A stretch of 64,000 nucleotides of DNA from Pontibaca methylaminivorans (GTDB lineage Bacteria; Pseudomonadota; Alphaproteobacteria; Rhodobacterales; Rhodobacteraceae): assembly GCF_900156525.1 (NCBI RefSeq), contig NZ_FTPS01000001.1, forward strand, positions 1,860,001 to 1,924,000. Direction: 5' to 3'. Positions within the stretch are counted from its first letter, which is position 1; each line of letters begins with the position of its first letter. Both the position numbers and the translations under genes were made by a program. A model generated the notes under the pieces. The model searched no databases, was not told where the DNA came from, and saw only the letters and a program-made list of their open reading frames with translations. Of this stretch, positions 1 through 9,302 are shown in pieces.

Positions 1-11
1 CGTCGCCTGCT

Positions 12-305
12 TCAGAAATCGGCGGCAATCCGCAGTTCGCGCAGCGGCTTCACCGTGGCGGTGGAGTTCTCATAGATCGGATGCGCCTTGTAGGCCGCCA
101 GATCCTCGGCGCTGGCGAATTCGGCATAGACGATCACGTCGACCTCGGTCGAATGGGCATCGCTGCGGCTGTTGCGGCGCACCTCGAAGAACTGCGCATG
201 CGGAATGTCGGCAAGCTGCCCGAGTCCCTCGACTATGCGCGGGATGTCGGCCTTGTCCCTTGCGCTGAAGAAGACGACATGGCGGATTGCAGGTCTGTCA
301 GACAC
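12..305 (-). CDS. Dabb (stress-responsive alpha/beta-barrel) domain protein
   Basis: A 97-residue protein beginning at a GTG (MSDRPAIRHVVFF...). The N-terminal HVVFF strand, the central EVDVIVYAEF strand and the YKAHP segment near residue 75 match the small ferredoxin-fold Dabb family, usually dimeric and of varied or unknown function. The open frame continues upstream to residue 117, but the extra stretch lacks family character, so the GTG start is preferred. It stands alone on the minus strand at the window edge, divergent from the ABC importer. Catalytic role cannot be inferred; family assignment is fairly secure, exact start is not. Confidence 0.75.
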   Translation of the reverse strand: MSDRPAIRHVVFFSARDKADIPRIVEGLGQLADIPHAQFFEVRRNSRSDAHSTEVDVIVYAEFASAEDLAAYKAHPIYENSTATVKPLRELRIAADF

Positions 306-636
306 GATGCACCCTTTCTGAAACGTTTCGCGGTGGTCTAGGCCATATTTTGCGGCCCGCCACAAGATCTGTCATCGGTCCTGCCAGGGCAAGAGGGCGC
401 GGACGGACCACGCGCCGGGACGCAGAAGGTGTGCCCGGTGCTTTGCCGCATATCGACGGATATGCTTGCGCTCGCGCCGCGATTGAGCAAGGTTGCCGCA
501 CGGGAAGGTTCGGCGCCGGCGCGGAGAGTTTCCGACCGGATATTGCCCGCATGTCAAGGCGGGTCTCGGCCAGGTTGCAGGCTTTCACGTCGCAGGCTTT
601 CGCGCAGCATGATCGACAACAACGGGATGCCATCCG
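306..636. other. Intergenic region upstream of the ABC importer, no gene seen
   Basis: These 331 bases separate the divergent Dabb gene and the importer operon. Frames that cross it lack family features and look like high-GC artefacts. The only internal structure I see is a 10-base direct repeat, GCAGGCTTTC, at 577-586 and 592-601 (15-base period), about 35-60 bases before the importer start, where an operator could lie. No convincing promoter hexamers or hairpin were found. Confidence 0.5.
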
Positions 637-1845
637 ATGAAACGTAGAACCAGCCTCGTGGCCATTCTCGGCGCCGCCGCGATGGCGCTTGCACCTGTGC
701 CCGGCCTTGCGCAGGACGGGCCGATCCGGATCGGGGAAATCAACCATTTCAAGCGCATGGCCGCCTTTGCCGAACCCTATCGCAAGGGGCTCGCGCTTGC
801 GGTCGAGCAGATCAACGAGGGTGGCGGCGTGCTCGGCCGTCCGCTCGAGGTGATCTATCGCGACGATCAGGCCGAGCCGGGCGAGGCGATCAGGATCGCC
901 GAGGAACTGATGACCCGCGAAGGCACGGTGATGCTGACCGGGGCGATCCTGTCGAATGTGGGGCTCGCGCTCAGTTCGCTCGCGGCAAACCGCGGTTATG
1001 TCTATCTCGCATCCGAGCCGCTGGCCGATGCGCTGGTCTGGGAAAAGGGCAATGACTGGACCTTCCGCCTGCGCACCTCGACCTACATGCAGGCGGCGAT
1101 GCTGGCCGAAGAGGCGGCAAAGACCGACGCGGTCCGCTATGCGACGATCGCGCCCAACTATGCCTATGGCAAGGATGCCGTCGCGGCCTTCAAGGAAACG
1201 CTCACCGCGCTGAAGCCCGAGGTCGAATTCGTCGCCGAGCAATGGCCGCCGCTGTTCAACATCGACGCCGCCGCCGAGGTGCAGGCGCTGGAGCGCGCGA
1301 AGCCGGACGCGATCTATAACGTGACCTTTGCCGGGGATCTCGGGAAGTTCATGCGCGAGGGCAACATGCGCGGCCTGTTCGAGGGGCGCGAGGTGTTCGG
1401 CCTGCTTTCGGGAGAGCCGGAATACCTTGATCCGGTGGGGGCCGAGGCGTCTGAAGGCTGGGTCGTGACCGGCTTTCCCTGGTACGATTTCGACGAAGGC
1501 CCCAAGGGGGATTTCGTCCGCGCCTACGAGGCCCGCTGGAACGACTATCCCCGCAACGGCTCGATCGTCGGCTACAACACCGGACTGTCGATCGCCGCGG
1601 CGATCGAGCGTGCCGGCTCGACCGAGCCCGAGGCGCTGCGCGAGGCATTCATCGGGCTGACGCTCGACACGCCGGTCGGCGAGATCACCTATCGCGAGAT
1701 CGACCATCAATCGACCATGGGCGCCTTCGTCGGCACCACCGCGCTGCGCGACGGCAAGGGAGTGATGGTCGATTGGGAATATCGCGACGGGGCCGATTAC
1801 CTGCCGGCGGACGACGTGGTGCGCAAGCTGCGCCCCGAGGGCTGA
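637..1845 (+). CDS. ABC importer substrate-binding protein, LivK/Peripla_BP_6 type
   Basis: A 402-residue periplasmic binding protein. It opens with a Sec signal (MKRRTSLVAILG..., hydrophobic core, likely cleavage after GLAQ at about residue 25) followed by IRIGEIN, the first strand of the type I periplasmic fold. The AVEQINEGGGVLGRPLEVIYRDDQ segment type (residues 56-80) is standard for the branched-chain amino acid/amide/urea binding family. It is the first gene of an operon with permease and two ATPases downstream. The ligand is unknown: this family binds branched amino acids, amides, urea and aromatic acids, and nothing here decides between them. Confidence 0.88.
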   Translation: MKRRTSLVAILGAAAMALAPVPGLAQDGPIRIGEINHFKRMAAFAEPYRKGLALAVEQINEGGGVLGRPLEVIYRDDQAEPGEAIRIAEELMTREGTVMLTGAILSNVGLALSSLAANRGYVYLASEPLADALVWEKGNDWTFRLRTSTYMQAAMLAEEAAKTDAVRYATIAPNYAYGKDAVAAFKETLTALKPEVEFVAEQWPPLFNIDAAAEVQALERAKPDAIYNVTFAGDLGKFMREGNMRGLFEGREVFGLLSGEPEYLDPVGAEASEGWVVTGFPWYDFDEGPKGDFVRAYEARWNDYPRNGSIVGYNTGLSIAAAIERAGSTEPEALREAFIGLTLDTPVGEITYREIDHQSTMGAFVGTTALRDGKGVMVDWEYRDGADYLPADDVVRKLRPEG

Positions 1846-1864
1846 GCGGGGCGGCGCGCGCATC

Positions 1865-3730
1865 GTGGGGCCGCTTCTTGCACAGCTTCTGACCGGGCTT
1901 GCCGATGCCAGCGCGCTGTTCCTGGTCGCGTCGGGCCTGTCGCTGATCTTCGGCGTGACGCGGATCGTGAACTTTGCGCATGGTTCGTTCTACATGCTCG
2001 GCGCCTTCATCGGCTATTCGCTGATGCAGGCGCTTCCGGGCGCGGTCGGGTTCTGGGCGGCGGTCCTGCTCGCGGCGCTGGCGGTCGGGCTGATCGGGGC
2101 GCTGGTCGAAATGCTGGTGCTGCGCCCGATCTATCGCGCGCCCGAACTTTTCCAGCTGGTCGCCACCTTCGGCGTGATCCTCGTCGTGCAGGATCTGGCG
2201 CTGATGATCTGGGGGCCGTCCGACCTCTTTGGCCCGCGCGCGCCCGGATTCGACGGTGTGCTGCGGATCATGGGAGAGCCGGTGCCGGAATATGACCTCG
2301 TGCTGATCGCGGTGACGCCGCTGGTCGCGCTCGGGCTCTGGTGGCTGATCGCGCGCACGCGGCTTGGCGTTCTTGTCCGTGCCGCGACGCAGGATCGCGA
2401 GATGGTCTCGGCGCTCGGCGTCAACCAGCGCTGGCTGTTCACCGGGGTGTTCGCGCTCGGCTGTGCGCTGGCGGGGCTTGGCGGGGCGGTGCAGCTTCCC
2501 AAGGGGGGGGCCGATCTCCTGATGGATTTCAACATCCTTGCCGCGGTCTTTGTCGTGGTGGTGATCGGCGGCATGGGGTCGCTGCCCGGCGCCTGGCTGG
2601 CGGCGGTGCTGGTGTCGGTGCTCAATGTGTTCGGCGTGACCTATCTGCCGCAGAGCACGCTTGTGCTCATGTTCGTGGTGATGGCGCTGGTGCTGATGAT
2701 CCGCCCCTGGGGGCTGCTCGGGCGGGCCGAGGTCGCGGGGGACCACGGCCAGCCCGGCGCGCCCGAGCGCCCGATCCGCCCCGCATCCGCGCGCGTCCGG
2801 CTGCTGGTCGCGCTCGGGTTAGGGGCGCTGGCGTTGCTGCCGGCCCTTGCACCGCCGTTCATCGTCACACTGGCCAGCGACATCCTGATCTTCTGCCTTT
2901 TCGCCGCCTCGCTGCATTTCCTGCTGGGGCAGGGGGGGCTCATCAGCTTCGGCCACGCGGCGTTCTTCGGCGGCGGTGCCTACGGGGCGGCGCTGCTCGT
3001 GCGCCATGCCGGCAGCCCGATGGAGCTTGCCCTGCTGCTCGCGCCGCTCTGTGCGGGGCTTCTCGCGCTGGTGTTCGGCTGGATCTGCCTGCGGCTGCGG
3101 GGCGTCTATTTCGCCATGCTGACGCTGGCCTTTGCGCAACTGCTCTGGAGCATCGCGCATCAGTGGACCGGAGTGACCGGCGGCGATGACGGCATGGTCG
3201 GCATCTGGCCCGCACCCTGGGCCGCGCCGCGGGCGGTGTTCTTCTATCTCGTGCTCGTGCTTGCGGTCGGGGGCATTCTCGTGCTGCGCCACCTTGCCCA
3301 CGCGCCCTTCGGCTACGGGTTGCGGGCGGCGCGCGACAGCCTGCGCCAGGCCGAGGCGACGGGAATCAACACGCGGGTCGTGCAATGGATCGCCTTTGCC
3401 ATTGCCGGGGCCATGGCGGGGCTGGCCGGGGGGCTGTTCGTCTTTGCCAAGGGCAGCGTCTTTCCCAACGAACTCGAGATCGCGCGCTCCTTCGATGCGC
3501 TGATCGTGGTGTTGCTCGGCGGCGTCAAGACGCTGTCCGGCGGCGTCGTCGGCGGTGCGGGTTTCGCGGCGGTCGAGGATCTGCTGGGGCGGTTCGAATA
3601 CTGGCGCCTTGCGCTCGGGCTTGTGGTCATTGCCGTGGTGATCCTCTTTCCCGAAGGGATCGTCGGTTCGCTGCGCAACCTTGCCGACCGGCTGCGCGGC
3701 CCCGCCCGCGAGCGGGAGAATTCCCCATGA
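1865..3730 (+). CDS. Fused LivH-LivM-type ABC permease
   Basis: A 621-residue membrane protein starting at GTG. Residues 1 to about 290 are a LivH-type permease (GLSLIFGVTRIVNFAHGSFY near residue 25, GGMGSLPGAWLAAVL near 240). Residues from about 310 to 610 are a LivM-type permease (GQGGLISFGHAAFFGGGAY near 360, LLGGVKTLSGGVVGG near 550). The two are normally separate, so this single chain supplies the whole transmembrane heterodimer. A hydrophilic linker (about residues 290-310, rich in Pro and Arg) joins them. The gene follows the binding protein by 19 bases, and its stop overlaps the next start, so it is translationally coupled within the importer operon. Confidence 0.92.
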   Translation: MGPLLAQLLTGLADASALFLVASGLSLIFGVTRIVNFAHGSFYMLGAFIGYSLMQALPGAVGFWAAVLLAALAVGLIGALVEMLVLRPIYRAPELFQLVATFGVILVVQDLALMIWGPSDLFGPRAPGFDGVLRIMGEPVPEYDLVLIAVTPLVALGLWWLIARTRLGVLVRAATQDREMVSALGVNQRWLFTGVFALGCALAGLGGAVQLPKGGADLLMDFNILAAVFVVVVIGGMGSLPGAWLAAVLVSVLNVFGVTYLPQSTLVLMFVVMALVLMIRPWGLLGRAEVAGDHGQPGAPERPIRPASARVRLLVALGLGALALLPALAPPFIVTLASDILIFCLFAASLHFLLGQGGLISFGHAAFFGGGAYGAALLVRHAGSPMELALLLAPLCAGLLALVFGWICLRLRGVYFAMLTLAFAQLLWSIAHQWTGVTGGDDGMVGIWPAPWAAPRAVFFYLVLVLAVGGILVLRHLAHAPFGYGLRAARDSLRQAEATGINTRVVQWIAFAIAGAMAGLAGGLFVFAKGSVFPNELEIARSFDALIVVLLGGVKTLSGGVVGGAGFAAVEDLLGRFEYWRLALGLVVIAVVILFPEGIVGSLRNLADRLRGPARERENSP

Positions 3731-4515
3731 CCGCGATGATGACCACCATGCTTTCGGTGCGCGGCCTTGCGCGGTCCTTCGGCGCGATCCGGGCGGTCGA
3801 TGACCTGTCCTTCGACCTTGCCCGGGGCGAGATGCTGGCGCTGATCGGGCCGAACGGGGCGGGCAAGAGCACCTGTTTCAACATGCTGACCGGGCAGTTG
3901 CGACCCGACCGGGGGCAGGTTCTGCTTGAGGGCATCCCGATCACCGGCCTGCCGCCGCGCCGGATCTGGCGCCTTGGCGTCGGGCGCACCTTTCAGGTGA
4001 CGGCGACCTATCTTTCGATGACCGTCGCGGAGAACGTCCAGATGGCGCTGATCTCGCATCACCGCCGCCTGTTCAACATGATCCGGCGGGCGCACAGGCT
4101 TTATCGTGACGAGGCGCGCGCGCTGCTCGATCTGGTCGGGATGGGCGATCAGGCCGGGCGCGCGGCGGCGACGCTGGCTTACGGCGATCTCAAGCGGCTT
4201 GAACTCGCGGTTGCGCTCGCGCATGGGCCGCGGCTTTTGCTGCTGGACGAGCCGACCGCCGGCATGGCGGCGGGAGAACGCGCCGCGCTCATGCGGCTGG
4301 TCGCGCGCATCACCCGCGAGCGCGGGCTGGCGGTGCTGTTCACGGAACACGACATGGAGGCGGTATTCGCCCACGCGAGCCGCATCATGGTGCTGAACCG
4401 GGGCCGGCTGATCGCGGAGGGCACCGCCGGGGAAATCCGCGCCGACCCGCAGGTGCAGGAGGTCTATCTGGGCGGCGGAACGCTTCTTGCACGCAGCGGA
4501 GGGGGCGGGGCATGA
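3727..4515 (+). CDS. LivG-type ABC importer ATPase
   Basis: A 262-residue ATP-binding subunit. Walker A is GPNGAGKST (near residue 42), the signature region is YGDLKRLELA, Walker B is LLLLDEPTAGM (near 180) and the switch histidine lies in FTEHDME. The start ATG overlaps the fused permease stop (ATGA), the normal arrangement in such operons; the longer open frame upstream runs inside the permease gene and is not used. With the following LivF-like ATPase it would form the nucleotide-binding heterodimer. The YGDLKRLE form of the signature is typical of LivG rather than LivF. Confidence 0.92.
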   Translation: MTAMMTTMLSVRGLARSFGAIRAVDDLSFDLARGEMLALIGPNGAGKSTCFNMLTGQLRPDRGQVLLEGIPITGLPPRRIWRLGVGRTFQVTATYLSMTVAENVQMALISHHRRLFNMIRRAHRLYRDEARALLDLVGMGDQAGRAAATLAYGDLKRLELAVALAHGPRLLLLDEPTAGMAAGERAALMRLVARITRERGLAVLFTEHDMEAVFAHASRIMVLNRGRLIAEGTAGEIRADPQVQEVYLGGGTLLARSGGGGA

Positions 4516-5216
4516 TGCTTGACCTTGCCCATGTCAGCGCCTTTTACGGCAAGGCGCAGGTGCTGCACGATCTTTCCTTTACGGTCGGGCAGGGGCAGGT
4601 GGTCGCGCTGCTCGGGCGCAACGGCGCCGGCAAGACGACGCTGCTCAAGACCATCATGCAGATGATCGCCCCGCGCCCGGGGCGGGTGCGCTTTCAGGGC
4701 CGCGACATCACCGGCTGGCCGCCGCACCGGGTGGCGCGGGCGGGGCTTGGCTATGTGCCCGAGGAGCGGCGCATCTTCACCGATCTGAGCGTGCTTGAAA
4801 ATCTTGAGGTCGGGCGCCAGCCGAAGCGGGACGGGGCCGCGCACTGGAGCACCGAGCGCCTGTTCGACCTGTTCCCCAACCTTGCCGAGCGCCGCCGCAA
4901 CCGGGGCCGCGAGCTTTCGGGGGGCGAGCAGCAGATGCTCGCGATCGCGCGCACGCTCATGGGCAATCCGTCCTGCGTGCTGCTGGACGAGCCGTCCGAG
5001 GGCATCGCGCCGGTGATCGTCGAGGACATGGCGCGGGCGATCCTGGAACTGCGCGTGCAGGGGCTGACGGTGCTGCTGTCCGAACAGAACCTGTATTTCG
5101 CCCGTGCGGTGGCCAGCCATGCGCTGGTGCTGGACCGCGGCAGCCTGCGCTTCAGCGGCAGCCTGGCCGAACTCGACGCGCGCCCGGAACTCAGCGCTGC
5201 GTGGCTTGCGGTATGA
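4512..5216 (+). CDS. LivF-type ABC importer ATPase
   Basis: A 234-residue second ATPase of the importer. Walker A is GRNGAGKTT (near residue 37), the signature is LSGGEQQM (near 135), Walker B is CVLLDEPSEG and the switch region reads LLSEQN, with Gln rather than His following Glu as is usual in LivF. The start overlaps the LivG stop by four bases. It is the last gene of the four-gene importer operon; 73 bases follow before the S49 peptidase gene. Family membership is clear; the transported substrate is not. Confidence 0.92.
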   Translation: MMLDLAHVSAFYGKAQVLHDLSFTVGQGQVVALLGRNGAGKTTLLKTIMQMIAPRPGRVRFQGRDITGWPPHRVARAGLGYVPEERRIFTDLSVLENLEVGRQPKRDGAAHWSTERLFDLFPNLAERRRNRGRELSGGEQQMLAIARTLMGNPSCVLLDEPSEGIAPVIVEDMARAILELRVQGLTVLLSEQNLYFARAVASHALVLDRGSLRFSGSLAELDARPELSAAWLAV

Positions 5217-5289
5217 CGCCGCCGCAATCACCGTGCGGGACCGCGCAGCCGCCTTGCGCCGCACCGCGCGGGGCTTTACATGCTGCGCC

Positions 5290-6087
5290 ATGAGAGTGCC
5301 GCTGCCCTTCGTCAAGAAACCGCCGCTGGTCGCGGTGCTGCGCCTGCAGGGCGGCATCGGCACTTCGGGGCGCATGACGCTCAGCGCCGCGCGGATCGCG
5401 CCGCTGCTGGAAAAGGCGTTCCGCAGCGGCAGGCCCGCGGCCGTCGCGCTCGAGATCAACTCGCCCGGCGGATCGCCGGTCCAGGCCTCGCTGATCGGCG
5501 CGCATATCCGCGCCCTCGCCGAGAAAAACAGGATCCCGGTGCTCGCCTTTGTCGAGGATGTCGCCGCTTCGGGCGGTTACTGGCTGGCCACTGCGGCGGA
5601 TGAGATCTGGGCGGACGAGAGTTCGATCATCGGCTCGATCGGGGTCATTTCCGCCGGGTTCGGCGCGCATGAATTCCTTGCCCGGCACGGGATCGAACGC
5701 CGGGTGCACACGGCCGGGCGCTCGAAATCCATGCTCGACCCGTTCCGCCCCGAAAACCCGGAGGATGTGGCGCGGCTCGACGCGACGCTGGACCAGGTGC
5801 ACCGGAATTTCATCGCCCATGTCCGGGCCCGGCGCGGCGCGCGGCTGGACGAGGCGGCCGACCTTTTCACCGGCGACATATGGCTTGGCCGGAAGGCGCA
5901 GGAGCTTGGCCTGATCGACGGCATTGCCCATCTCGTCCCCAAGCTGCGCGAACGTTTCGGCGACAAAGTGCGGCTGCGCCGGTTCGGCCAGAAACGCCCG
6001 CTGCTGGCGCGGCTCGGGGCGGAGACGGCACAGGGCATGCTGGCCGGGCTGGAGGAGCGGGCGGCCTTTGCCCGCTTCGGGCTCTGA
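5290..6087 (+). CDS. S49-family signal peptide peptidase (SppA-like, single domain)
   Basis: A 265-residue ClpP-fold serine peptidase. The ATG at 5290 gives MRVPLPFVKKPPLVAVLRLQG; the open frame to 5104 overlaps the LivF gene and is discarded. The family features are LEINSPGGSP (oxyanion region, near residue 55), the nucleophile Ser94 in VAASGGYW and the general-base Lys146 in GRSKSMLDPF, giving a Ser/Lys dyad. Its length fits the short, single-domain SppA group that acts as an oligomer rather than the about 600-residue tandem form. There is little N-terminal hydrophobicity, so membrane attachment is uncertain. The stop overlaps the next small gene by one base. Confidence 0.88.
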   Translation: MRVPLPFVKKPPLVAVLRLQGGIGTSGRMTLSAARIAPLLEKAFRSGRPAAVALEINSPGGSPVQASLIGAHIRALAEKNRIPVLAFVEDVAASGGYWLATAADEIWADESSIIGSIGVISAGFGAHEFLARHGIERRVHTAGRSKSMLDPFRPENPEDVARLDATLDQVHRNFIAHVRARRGARLDEAADLFTGDIWLGRKAQELGLIDGIAHLVPKLRERFGDKVRLRRFGQKRPLLARLGAETAQGMLAGLEERAAFARFGL

Positions 6088-6269
6088 TGATCGTCAAGAT
6101 CGTCCTTCTGTTCCTGATCGGCTTTGCGGCCCTCGCCATGTTCGGCAAGCTGCGCCTGCCGGGGCAGGCCCGGCGACGGGGACGGCGGCAGGCCCTGCGC
6201 TGCCCCTCCTGCGGGCGCTATCGCATCGGCCGCGGGCGCTGCCCTTGCGAAGACAACGGCCACGGGTGA
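6087..6269 (+). CDS. Small membrane-anchored zinc-ribbon protein
   Basis: A 60-residue protein whose ATG shares a base with the stop of the S49 peptidase gene (TGATG), implying translational coupling. Residues 1-18 (MIVKIVLLFLIGFAALAM) form one hydrophobic segment. A basic stretch (RRRGRRQ) follows, then CPSCGRY-(7 residues)-CPC, a four-cysteine zinc-ribbon-like knuckle. I do not recognise a named family. Topology by the positive-inside rule would place the ribbon in the cytoplasm. The coupling suggests a partner or adaptor role for the peptidase, which is inference only. Confidence 0.7.
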   Translation: MIVKIVLLFLIGFAALAMFGKLRLPGQARRRGRRQALRCPSCGRYRIGRGRCPCEDNGHG

Positions 6270-6321
6270 CGATCCCCGGCCGGCAAGAGGCCGATTCGAC
6301 AGCAAGAGGGAGATCGCGACG

Positions 6322-7101
6322 ATGAACAGGGCACTGGTCACGGGGGCGGGAAAGCGGCTTGGCCGGGAAATGGCGCTTTGCCTCGCGCGGCGCGGTTTTG
6401 ACGTCGCGGTGCATTACGCAAGTTCGAAATCCGGCGCCGAAGAGGTCGTCGCCGAAATTCGCGCGCTCGGCCAGCAGGCGGTCGCGCTGCAGGCCGACCT
6501 GACCGTGGACGAACAGACCGCGGCGCTTCTGCCCGCGGCTGCAGAGGCGCTCGGCGGGCCGATCGACTGCCTTGTGAACAATGCGTCGATCTTTGACAAC
6601 GACACGCTCATGACCGCGACCCGCGAGACATGGGACCGCCACATGCAATGCCACCTGCGCGCGCCCTTCCTGCTGATCCAGGCGCTGGCGGCGCAGGGGT
6701 TCGAACCGGAAACGGACGAAAACGGCGAACCGCTCGCAACCGCGCTCGTGGTCAACATGGTCGATCAGAGCGTGCGCAAGCTCACCCCCGGATTCATGAC
6801 CTATACCCTGTCCAAGGCCGCGCTCTGGACCCTGACGCAGACCGCCGCGCAGGCGCTCGCCCCGGCGATCCGGGTGAACGCGATCGGCCCCGGCCCGACC
6901 ATCCGCGCCACCCGCCAGCGCGAAGAGCATTTCGCCGCCCAGCGTGCGGGCACCGTGCTGCAGCGGGGCTCGAACCCGTCGGATATCGTGGCTGCGCTGG
7001 CCTATTTCCTCGATGCTCCCGCCGTGACCGGGCAGCTTCTGTGTGTTGACGGCGGACAGCACCTCGGCTGGCAGACACCGGACATTCCCGACCACCTCTG
7101 A
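6322..7101 (+). CDS. SDR-family oxidoreductase, possibly pteridine reductase-like
   Basis: A 259-residue short-chain dehydrogenase. The dinucleotide site is TGAGKRLGREMALCLA (residues 6-21), NNAS lies near residue 89, the catalytic Tyr/Lys are in YTLSKAA, and the cofactor loop reads GPGPT. The TGxxKRLG form, with Arg after the glycine-rich turn, points to NADPH preference and resembles the FolM/PTR1 pteridine reductase branch. A tetrahydropterin or dihydromonapterin role is therefore possible but not proven. The ATG follows GAGATCGCGACG, a modest ribosome site. It lies upstream of uvrC with its own 292-base gap. Confidence 0.85.
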   Translation: MNRALVTGAGKRLGREMALCLARRGFDVAVHYASSKSGAEEVVAEIRALGQQAVALQADLTVDEQTAALLPAAAEALGGPIDCLVNNASIFDNDTLMTATRETWDRHMQCHLRAPFLLIQALAAQGFEPETDENGEPLATALVVNMVDQSVRKLTPGFMTYTLSKAALWTLTQTAAQALAPAIRVNAIGPGPTIRATRQREEHFAAQRAGTVLQRGSNPSDIVAALAYFLDAPAVTGQLLCVDGGQHLGWQTPDIPDHL

Positions 7102-7295
7102 CGTGCCGGACGCGTTAACTTTTGCACCGGTCCCGGCGCGGCGCCGTCCCGGGCTGGAATCTGCGTTTGGATTCATCACCTTGCCGGAACCTGCGGGAAA
7201 TATTCAGGTTTTCCAGTGGCTTGAGAATTTGCGCAAAATCTGTGCGATTTGGCGAAGTTGATCGAATAGAAGGGAAATTCCGGATCGGCCAAGAA

Positions 7296-7316
7296 TTATC
7301 TCCAGGGTTATCCACA
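7296..7316 (+). promoter_or_regulatory. Consensus DnaA box with an adjacent degenerate copy
   Basis: TTATCCACA at 7308-7316 is the exact DnaA-box consensus. Twelve bases earlier, TTATCTCCA (7296-7304) matches it at 7 of 9 positions in the same orientation. The pair sits in the visibly AT-richer half of the 7102-7393 gap, about 80 bases before uvrC. Two sites are too few for an origin; DnaA titration or DnaA-regulated expression of uvrC is the more modest reading. No LexA-type direct repeat (GTTC/GAAC with N7) was found here. Confidence 0.45.
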
Positions 7317-7393
7317 GGAACGGTGGATTTGTCCGGGCTTGATTCCGGCGACCCGAGATTGCAGCCGGCACCGGGGAATCATATCTCGGGGCC

Positions 7394-9289
7394 ATGACCG
7401 AAATGCCAGAAACCGGGGCCGGAACAGAGGCCGGGAGCGAGAGCGCGCCGCTCAGGGGCTATACCTGTATCCAGTCCTATCTGCACCGGCTCGAATCCTC
7501 GCCGGGCGTCTATCGGATGCTCGATGCGCAGGCGCGGGTGCTCTATGTCGGCAAGGCGCGCAATCTGCGGGCGCGGGTTTCGAGCTATGCCCGCCCGGGC
7601 CATTCGCATCGCATCGAGCGGATGATTTCCGAAACCGCCTCGATGATGTTCCTCACCACCCGCACCGAGACCGAGGCGCTGCTGCTTGAGCAGAACCTGA
7701 TCAAGCAGCTGAAGCCGCGATACAATGTGCTCCTGCGCGACGACAAGAGCTTTCCCAATATCCTCCTGACCGGAGATCATCCCTTCCCGCGCATCGTCAA
7801 GCACCGCGGCGCAAAAAAGCAGAAAGGCACCTATTTCGGCCCTTTCGCCAGCGCATCGGCGGTGAACCGGACGCTGAACCAGCTGCAGAAGGCGTTCCTG
7901 CTGCGCAACTGCACCGATTCCTTTTTCGCCAACCGCAGCCGCCCCTGCCTGCTTTACCAGATCAAGCGCTGCTCGGCGCCCTGCGTCGGGCATATCGGCG
8001 AAGGCGACTACGCGCGTTCGGTCCGCGACGCGGTGCGGTTCCTCGAGGGCCGTTCGAGCGACATCCAGGAAAAGCTGGCCGGAGAGATGCACGCGGCTTC
8101 GGATGCGCAGGAATACGAACGCGCCGCCGCCCTGCGCGACCGCATCCGTGCCCTGACCCAGGTGCAGAGCGCACAGGGCATCAATCCCCGCACCGTGGCC
8201 GAGGCGGATGTGATCGCGCTCCACCTCGAGGCCGGACAGGCCTGCGTTCAGGTGTTCTTCATCCGCGCCCACCAGAACTGGGGCAACCACGATTTCTATC
8301 CGCGCACCGGCGACGGGGCCGAGGCCGCCGAGGTGATGGAGGCCTTTCTCGGCCAGTATTACGACACCCGTGAGGCACCGCGGCAGGTGATCCTGTCGGA
8401 CGCGATCGAGAATGCCGATCTCATGCAGCAGGCCCTGTCCGACAAGGCCCGGCATCGGGTCGAACTCGTCGTGCCCCGGCGCGGTGAAAAGGCCGAACTG
8501 GTCGCCGGGGCGCTGCGCAATGCCCGTGAATCGCTTGGCCGCCGCATGGCCGAAAGCGCGACCCAGCTGCGCCTGCTGCGCGGGCTTGCCGATACCTTCG
8601 GCCTCGACGCCCCGCCCGCGCGGATCGAGGTCTATGACAACAGCCACATCCAGGGCAGCGATGCGGTCGGGGCGATGATCGTGGCCGGCCCGGACGGATT
8701 CCTGAAAAGCCAGTACCGCAAGTTCAACATCCGCGGCGACGACCTGACCCCGGGCGACGATTTCGGGATGATGAAAGAGGTGCTGTCGCGCCGCTTCCGC
8801 CGCCTGCAGAAGGAAGACCCCGACCGCGACCGCGGGCTCTGGCCCGATCTGCTGCTGATCGACGGCGGCGCCGGGCAGGTCGGCGCGGTGGCCGCGATCC
8901 TGGGCGAACAGGGCATCTCGGGGATCCCCGTGATCGGCGTCGCCAAGGGGATCGACCGCGACGCCGGCAAGGAGGAATTCCACCGCCCCGGCAGACACCC
9001 CCTCGCGCTGCGGCGCAACGATCCGGTGCTCTACTACATCCAGCGCCTGCGCGACGAGGCGCACCGCTTCGCCATCGGAACCCATCGCGCGCGTCGGGCA
9101 AAGGCCGTGGGCGCGAACCCGCTCGACGATATTCCCGGGGTCGGGGCCCGGCGCAAGCGCGCGCTCCTGTCCCATTTCGGCTCGGCCAAGGCGGTCGCCC
9201 GCGCGGGCCTTGCCGATCTGAAGGCCGTCGAGGGGATCTCCGACGCGCTCGCGGAAACCATCTACGATCATTTCCACGACCAGGGCTGA
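7394..9289 (+). CDS. uvrC: Excinuclease ABC subunit C
   Basis: A 631-residue UvrC, the dual-incision nuclease of nucleotide excision repair. The GIY-YIG domain begins at about residue 36 ([20 protein letters not shown]); its cysteine cluster region follows ([13 protein letters not shown], near 195). The UVR motif that contacts UvrB ([11 protein letters not shown]) is near residue 245. The RNase H-like domain has the expected acidic residues (VYDNSH and LLIDGG). Two helix-hairpin-helix motifs end the protein ([13 protein letters not shown]). Length and domain order are normal. A short Glu/Gly-rich N-terminal extension of about 25 residues precedes the conserved part. Confidence 0.97.
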   Translation: MTEMPETGAGTEAGSESAPLRGYTCIQSYLHRLESSPGVYRMLDAQARVLYVGKARNLRARVSSYARPGHSHRIERMISETASMMFLTTRTETEALLLEQNLIKQLKPRYNVLLRDDKSFPNILLTGDHPFPRIVKHRGAKKQKGTYFGPFASASAVNRTLNQLQKAFLLRNCTDSFFANRSRPCLLYQIKRCSAPCVGHIGEGDYARSVRDAVRFLEGRSSDIQEKLAGEMHAASDAQEYERAAALRDRIRALTQVQSAQGINPRTVAEADVIALHLEAGQACVQVFFIRAHQNWGNHDFYPRTGDGAEAAEVMEAFLGQYYDTREAPRQVILSDAIENADLMQQALSDKARHRVELVVPRRGEKAELVAGALRNARESLGRRMAESATQLRLLRGLADTFGLDAPPARIEVYDNSHIQGSDAVGAMIVAGPDGFLKSQYRKFNIRGDDLTPGDDFGMMKEVLSRRFRRLQKEDPDRDRGLWPDLLLIDGGAGQVGAVAAILGEQGISGIPVIGVAKGIDRDAGKEEFHRPGRHPLALRRNDPVLYYIQRLRDEAHRFAIGTHRARRAKAVGANPLDDIPGVGARRKRALLSHFGSAKAVARAGLADLKAVEGISDALAETIYDHFHDQG

Positions 9290-9302
9290 GCGCGACCGCG
9301 CA

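Noticed and set aside
298-1863. 521-codon minus-strand frame across the importer binding-protein gene
   Set aside because: Antisense to a clear signal-peptide-bearing binding protein and without any recognisable domain.
7102-7393. Possible replication origin or SOS-controlled uvrC promoter
   Set aside because: Only one perfect and one 7/9 DnaA box, no usual origin neighbours such as hemE, dnaA or parAB, and no GTTC-N7-GTTC or GAAC-N7-GAAC LexA site.
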